Shown piece by piece: positions 5,647 through 7,424 of a DNA stretch of 7,424 nucleotides. The translations under genes and the position numbers were made by a program. Within the stretch, counting starts at the first letter, position 1. Each line of letters begins with the position of its first letter. The notes beneath the pieces are model-generated. The model searched no databases. It was not told where the DNA came from and saw only the letters and a list, made by a program, of their open reading frames with translations. Source of the stretch: an uncultured Phycisphaerales bacterium (lineage in GTDB: Bacteria; Planctomycetota; Phycisphaerae; Phycisphaerales; UBA1924); the NCBI GenBank assembly GCA_937871415.1, contig CALMQD010000180.1:1-7424 (forward strand). The letters are read 5' to 3'.

Positions 5647-6525
5647 ATGAGCCACGCCACCATCCTGGTCTCCGTCGGCAACACCCGCACGCGGGTCGCG
5701 CTCGCCCACGCCGAGACACTCGAGCCCTCGCGCGTCGCCGACAACAACGACCCCGATCGCCTCGCGGAACAGGTCCTCGCGCTCCTGGAGCAGGCCGGAG
5801 CACCCGGGACCGACGCGCCTCACCCCGACACCGACGCCCCGCGCATCGTCATCGCCTCCGTCAACCCGCGCCACACCGCCGAGATCGAACGCGCCATCGC
5901 CGCACGCATCCCCGGCGCCGAGGTCCTGCGATTCGGGCGCGACATCCCCATCCCCGTCCGCACGTCCCTCAGCGACGAGTCCACCGTCGGACAGGACCGC
6001 CTCCTCTGCGCCCTGGGCGCCTTCTGGCGCTCCAAACAGGCCTGCATCGTCGTCGACGCCGGCACCGCCATCACCGTCGACTTCGTCGACGGCGAGGGCG
6101 TCTTCCACGGCGGCGCCATCGCCCCCGGCCTCGCCATGATGGCCCGCGCACTCCACGAACACACCGCCCAACTCCCCCTCGTCGACGTCCCCGCTCAGTG
6201 GGCCCGCCTCTGCGCCCAGCCCGAAAGCCTCCGGCGCGAGATCGAGGACGGAACCTCCGGCCCCGCCCCCTTCGGCAAGGACACCGCACAGGCCATCGCC
6301 CTCGGCGTCGTCTCCAGCGCCCGCGGCCTCACCCGACACCTCATCGACCGCTACGCCGAGTTCTACGGCGCGTACCCGCGCGTCGTCGCCACCGGCGGCG
6401 ATGCGCCCCTCCTCTTCGAGCACGACGACCTCGTCGAGGCCATCGTCCCCGACCTCACCCTCATCGGCATGCACTCCGCGCTCGGCATCCTCGCCGAACT
6501 CGAAGACCGCGAACTCGACGCTTGA
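5647..6525 (+). CDS. coaX: Type III pantothenate kinase
   Basis: CoaX phosphorylates pantothenate to 4'-phosphopantothenate, the first step of coenzyme A synthesis, in the cytoplasm. The 292 residues are slightly longer than the usual 240-270. Family motifs occur in order: VGNTRTR (10-16), GQDR (115-118, with the proposed catalytic Asp117), DAGTAITVD (137-145), GGAIAPG (155-161), TAQLPLVDV (173-181), GKDTAQAIALGVV (210-222) and TGGDAPLL (249-256). The clear oddity is in the first nucleotide-binding motif. Its usual Asp (DxGNT; Asp6 in the Thermotoga maritima enzyme, from memory) is Ser9 here, encoded TCC. Two base changes separate that from an Asp codon. The residue 52-65 segment is a Pro/Asp-rich insertion. 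The ATG has no Shine-Dalgarno site. The next gene starts 47 nt after the stop, suggesting co-transcription. The family call is secure; full activity is not, given Ser9. Confidence 0.92.
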   Translation: MSHATILVSVGNTRTRVALAHAETLEPSRVADNNDPDRLAEQVLALLEQAGAPGTDAPHPDTDAPRIVIASVNPRHTAEIERAIAARIPGAEVLRFGRDIPIPVRTSLSDESTVGQDRLLCALGAFWRSKQACIVVDAGTAITVDFVDGEGVFHGGAIAPGLAMMARALHEHTAQLPLVDVPAQWARLCAQPESLRREIEDGTSGPAPFGKDTAQAIALGVVSSARGLTRHLIDRYAEFYGAYPRVVATGGDAPLLFEHDDLVEAIVPDLTLIGMHSALGILAELEDRELDA

Positions 6526-6534
6526 GCACGCCGG

Positions 6535-6572
6535 CCCGTCATCCCGCGATCCCATGATCCCGTGATTCGCCC
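6535..6572 (+). repeat. 8-bp-period CCC repeat between coaX and the GTPase gene
   Basis: ATCCC recurs at 6541, 6549 and 6557 with an exact 8-bp period, and a degenerate fourth unit (ATTCGCCC, 6565-6572) abuts the ATG at 6573. CCC runs fall at 6535, 6543, 6551 and 6559, each separated by exactly 5 nt, with another at 6570. The minus strand therefore fits a G3N5G3N5G3N5G3 quadruplex pattern. It fills nearly the whole 47-nt spacer and occupies the position of the missing Shine-Dalgarno site. Confidence 0.6.
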
Positions 6573-7424
6573 ATGACCAGCCCTTCTCTCCACTGCACCT
6601 GGCGCTGGTCCTCCCCCGAGCCGATCGCCGCCGCCGGCTCCGCCGTCGCCATCGTCGAACTCCGCGGCGACATCGACCGCGCCCTCGCCGCGCTCGCGCT
6701 CGCCCCCGTCCAAACCGGCGCGCTCGCCCTCCGCCGACTCGCGAACATCGATGAACTCGTCGTCGCCCGCGTCGCGCCCGAACTCGCGCTGCTCTTCCCG
6801 CACGGCGGCCCCGCGGTGCGCAACGCCCTCGCCGCACGCTTCACCCAGGCGGGCGTTCTCAAGCGCCTTGCCGTCGAACCTCAAGCCGGCGGCACAGGCG
6901 TTACGAGTGCGCCCGCGCACTTTCCCGAGACCCCGGACGAAATCGAGTCGCGCGTCCTGCTCGCCCTGAGCACCGCGCAGAGCCCCCTCGCCGTGGATGT
7001 CCTGCTCCGCCAGCCCGCGCGCTGGCGCGACCACGCCCGCGGCGCGTGCCCGCTCGTCTCCGAGGCCCACGCGCGCGCCCTGCGCCGCCTCCTCCATCCG
7101 CCGACCATCGCCGCCATCGGTCCGCCCAACGTCGGCAAGAGCACGCTCCTCAACGCCCTCGCGCAGCGCGAAGTCTCGATCGTCGCCGACCTTCCCGGCA
7201 CGACGCGCGACCACGTCGGCGTCACGCTCGACCTCGCGGGCCTCGTCGTTCACTACCTCGATTGCCCCGGATGGGACCCCGCCCCGCGCCCGGCCTCATG
7301 CGCCGACCCCCACGCCCGCATCGATGAACAGGCGCAGCGCATCAGCCGCGCCGCCGCCCGCGCCGCGGACCTCCTCCTGCTCTGCTCCGATCCCCTCACC
7401 CCTTCGCTCGACCTTGCCGCCCTC
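6573..7424 (+). CDS. Divergent MnmE/TrmE-like GTPase, N-terminal 284 residues (3' end outside window)
   Basis: The frame is open from ATG 6573 to the window edge. Residues 179-284 are a TrmE-type GTPase domain: G1 GPPNVGKS (183-190), GTTRD (209-213) in the switch I/K-loop region, and G3 DCPG (230-233). Asn186 in the P-loop matches the potassium-coordinating Asn of MnmE-like GTPases. G4 would lie beyond the window. The upstream half is a reduced MnmE N-domain: AIVELRG (26-32) and FPHGGPAV (75-82) match, but the EPGEF...NGKLDL segment and the N-terminal GRG are missing. MnmE, with MnmG, modifies U34 of tRNAs; loss of the folate-binding parts makes that job doubtful. The P-loop begins near residue 183, about 40 residues earlier than in E. 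coli MnmE. An in-frame TGA at 6555 leaves ATG 6573 as the first start. There is no Shine-Dalgarno site, so translation may be coupled to coaX. Confidence 0.85.
   Translation, partial: MTSPSLHCTWRWSSPEPIAAAGSAVAIVELRGDIDRALAALALAPVQTGALALRRLANIDELVVARVAPELALLFPHGGPAVRNALAARFTQAGVLKRLAVEPQAGGTGVTSAPAHFPETPDEIESRVLLALSTAQSPLAVDVLLRQPARWRDHARGACPLVSEAHARALRRLLHPPTIAAIGPPNVGKSTLLNALAQREVSIVADLPGTTRDHVGVTLDLAGLVVHYLDCPGWDPAPRPASCADPHARIDEQAQRISRAAARAADLLLLCSDPLTPSLDLAAL

Noticed and set aside
5576..5803. Upstream ATG at 5803 for the 440-residue protein
   Set aside because: The extra 76 residues are almost entirely Arg/Gly/Cys/Ala and overlap the start of coaX on the other strand.
5572..6837. Minus-strand open frame covering coaX and the start of the GTPase gene
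   Set aside because: Gly/Ala/Asp/Arg-rich low-complexity translation, while the plus strand carries all the CoaX motifs. It is an antisense shadow.

Overview
The window is GC-rich, with coding strands dominated by C- or G-ending codons. It most resembles a planctomycete, possibly class Phycisphaerae. The pointers are the N-terminus of a STAS protein of a type I associate with Planctomycetota, a very long secretin with a TPR-rich N-terminal half, and a reduced MnmE-like GTPase. This placement rests on recalled family resemblance, not on a database search.

Layout. Positions 1-157 (minus) hold the first 52 codons of a STAS-domain anti-sigma-factor antagonist, preceded by a strong Shine-Dalgarno (SD) sequence, a GC-rich hairpin and a -10-like TATAGT. 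Positions 158-383 also carry an intrinsic terminator at 260-309 for the next gene. Positions 384-3929 (minus) encode a 1181-residue outer-membrane secretin with a signal peptide, TPR-like and coiled-coil repeats, an N0/STN-like domain and a C-terminal secretin channel domain. A 323-base non-coding gap (3930-4252) holds a good sigma70-type promoter and a leader of about 230 nt rich in inverted and direct repeats. Positions 4253-5575 (minus) encode a soluble 440-residue protein I do not recognise. A 71-base divergent gap leads to coaX (5647-6525, plus), a type III pantothenate kinase. A 47-base spacer with a regular octamer repeat follows, and then an MnmE/TrmE-like GTPase (6573 to the window edge, plus), which is incomplete.

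How the genes relate. The secretin appears to be a single-gene unit, with its own promoter and terminator and no other secretion or pilus gene in view. coaX (coenzyme A synthesis) and the GTPase probably share a transcript. The unknown protein and coaX diverge from a short region in which neither start has an SD sequence and each has a TANNNT motif where the -10 of a leaderless promoter would lie.

Most worth checking: the CoaX in which Ser replaces the first-motif Asp, the reduced MnmE-like protein, a calcium-loop-like motif inside the secretin domain, the uncharacterised 440-residue protein, and the paired leaderless-type starts. I see no mobile element, CRISPR array, rRNA or tRNA. I cannot point to a clearly new multi-gene system.
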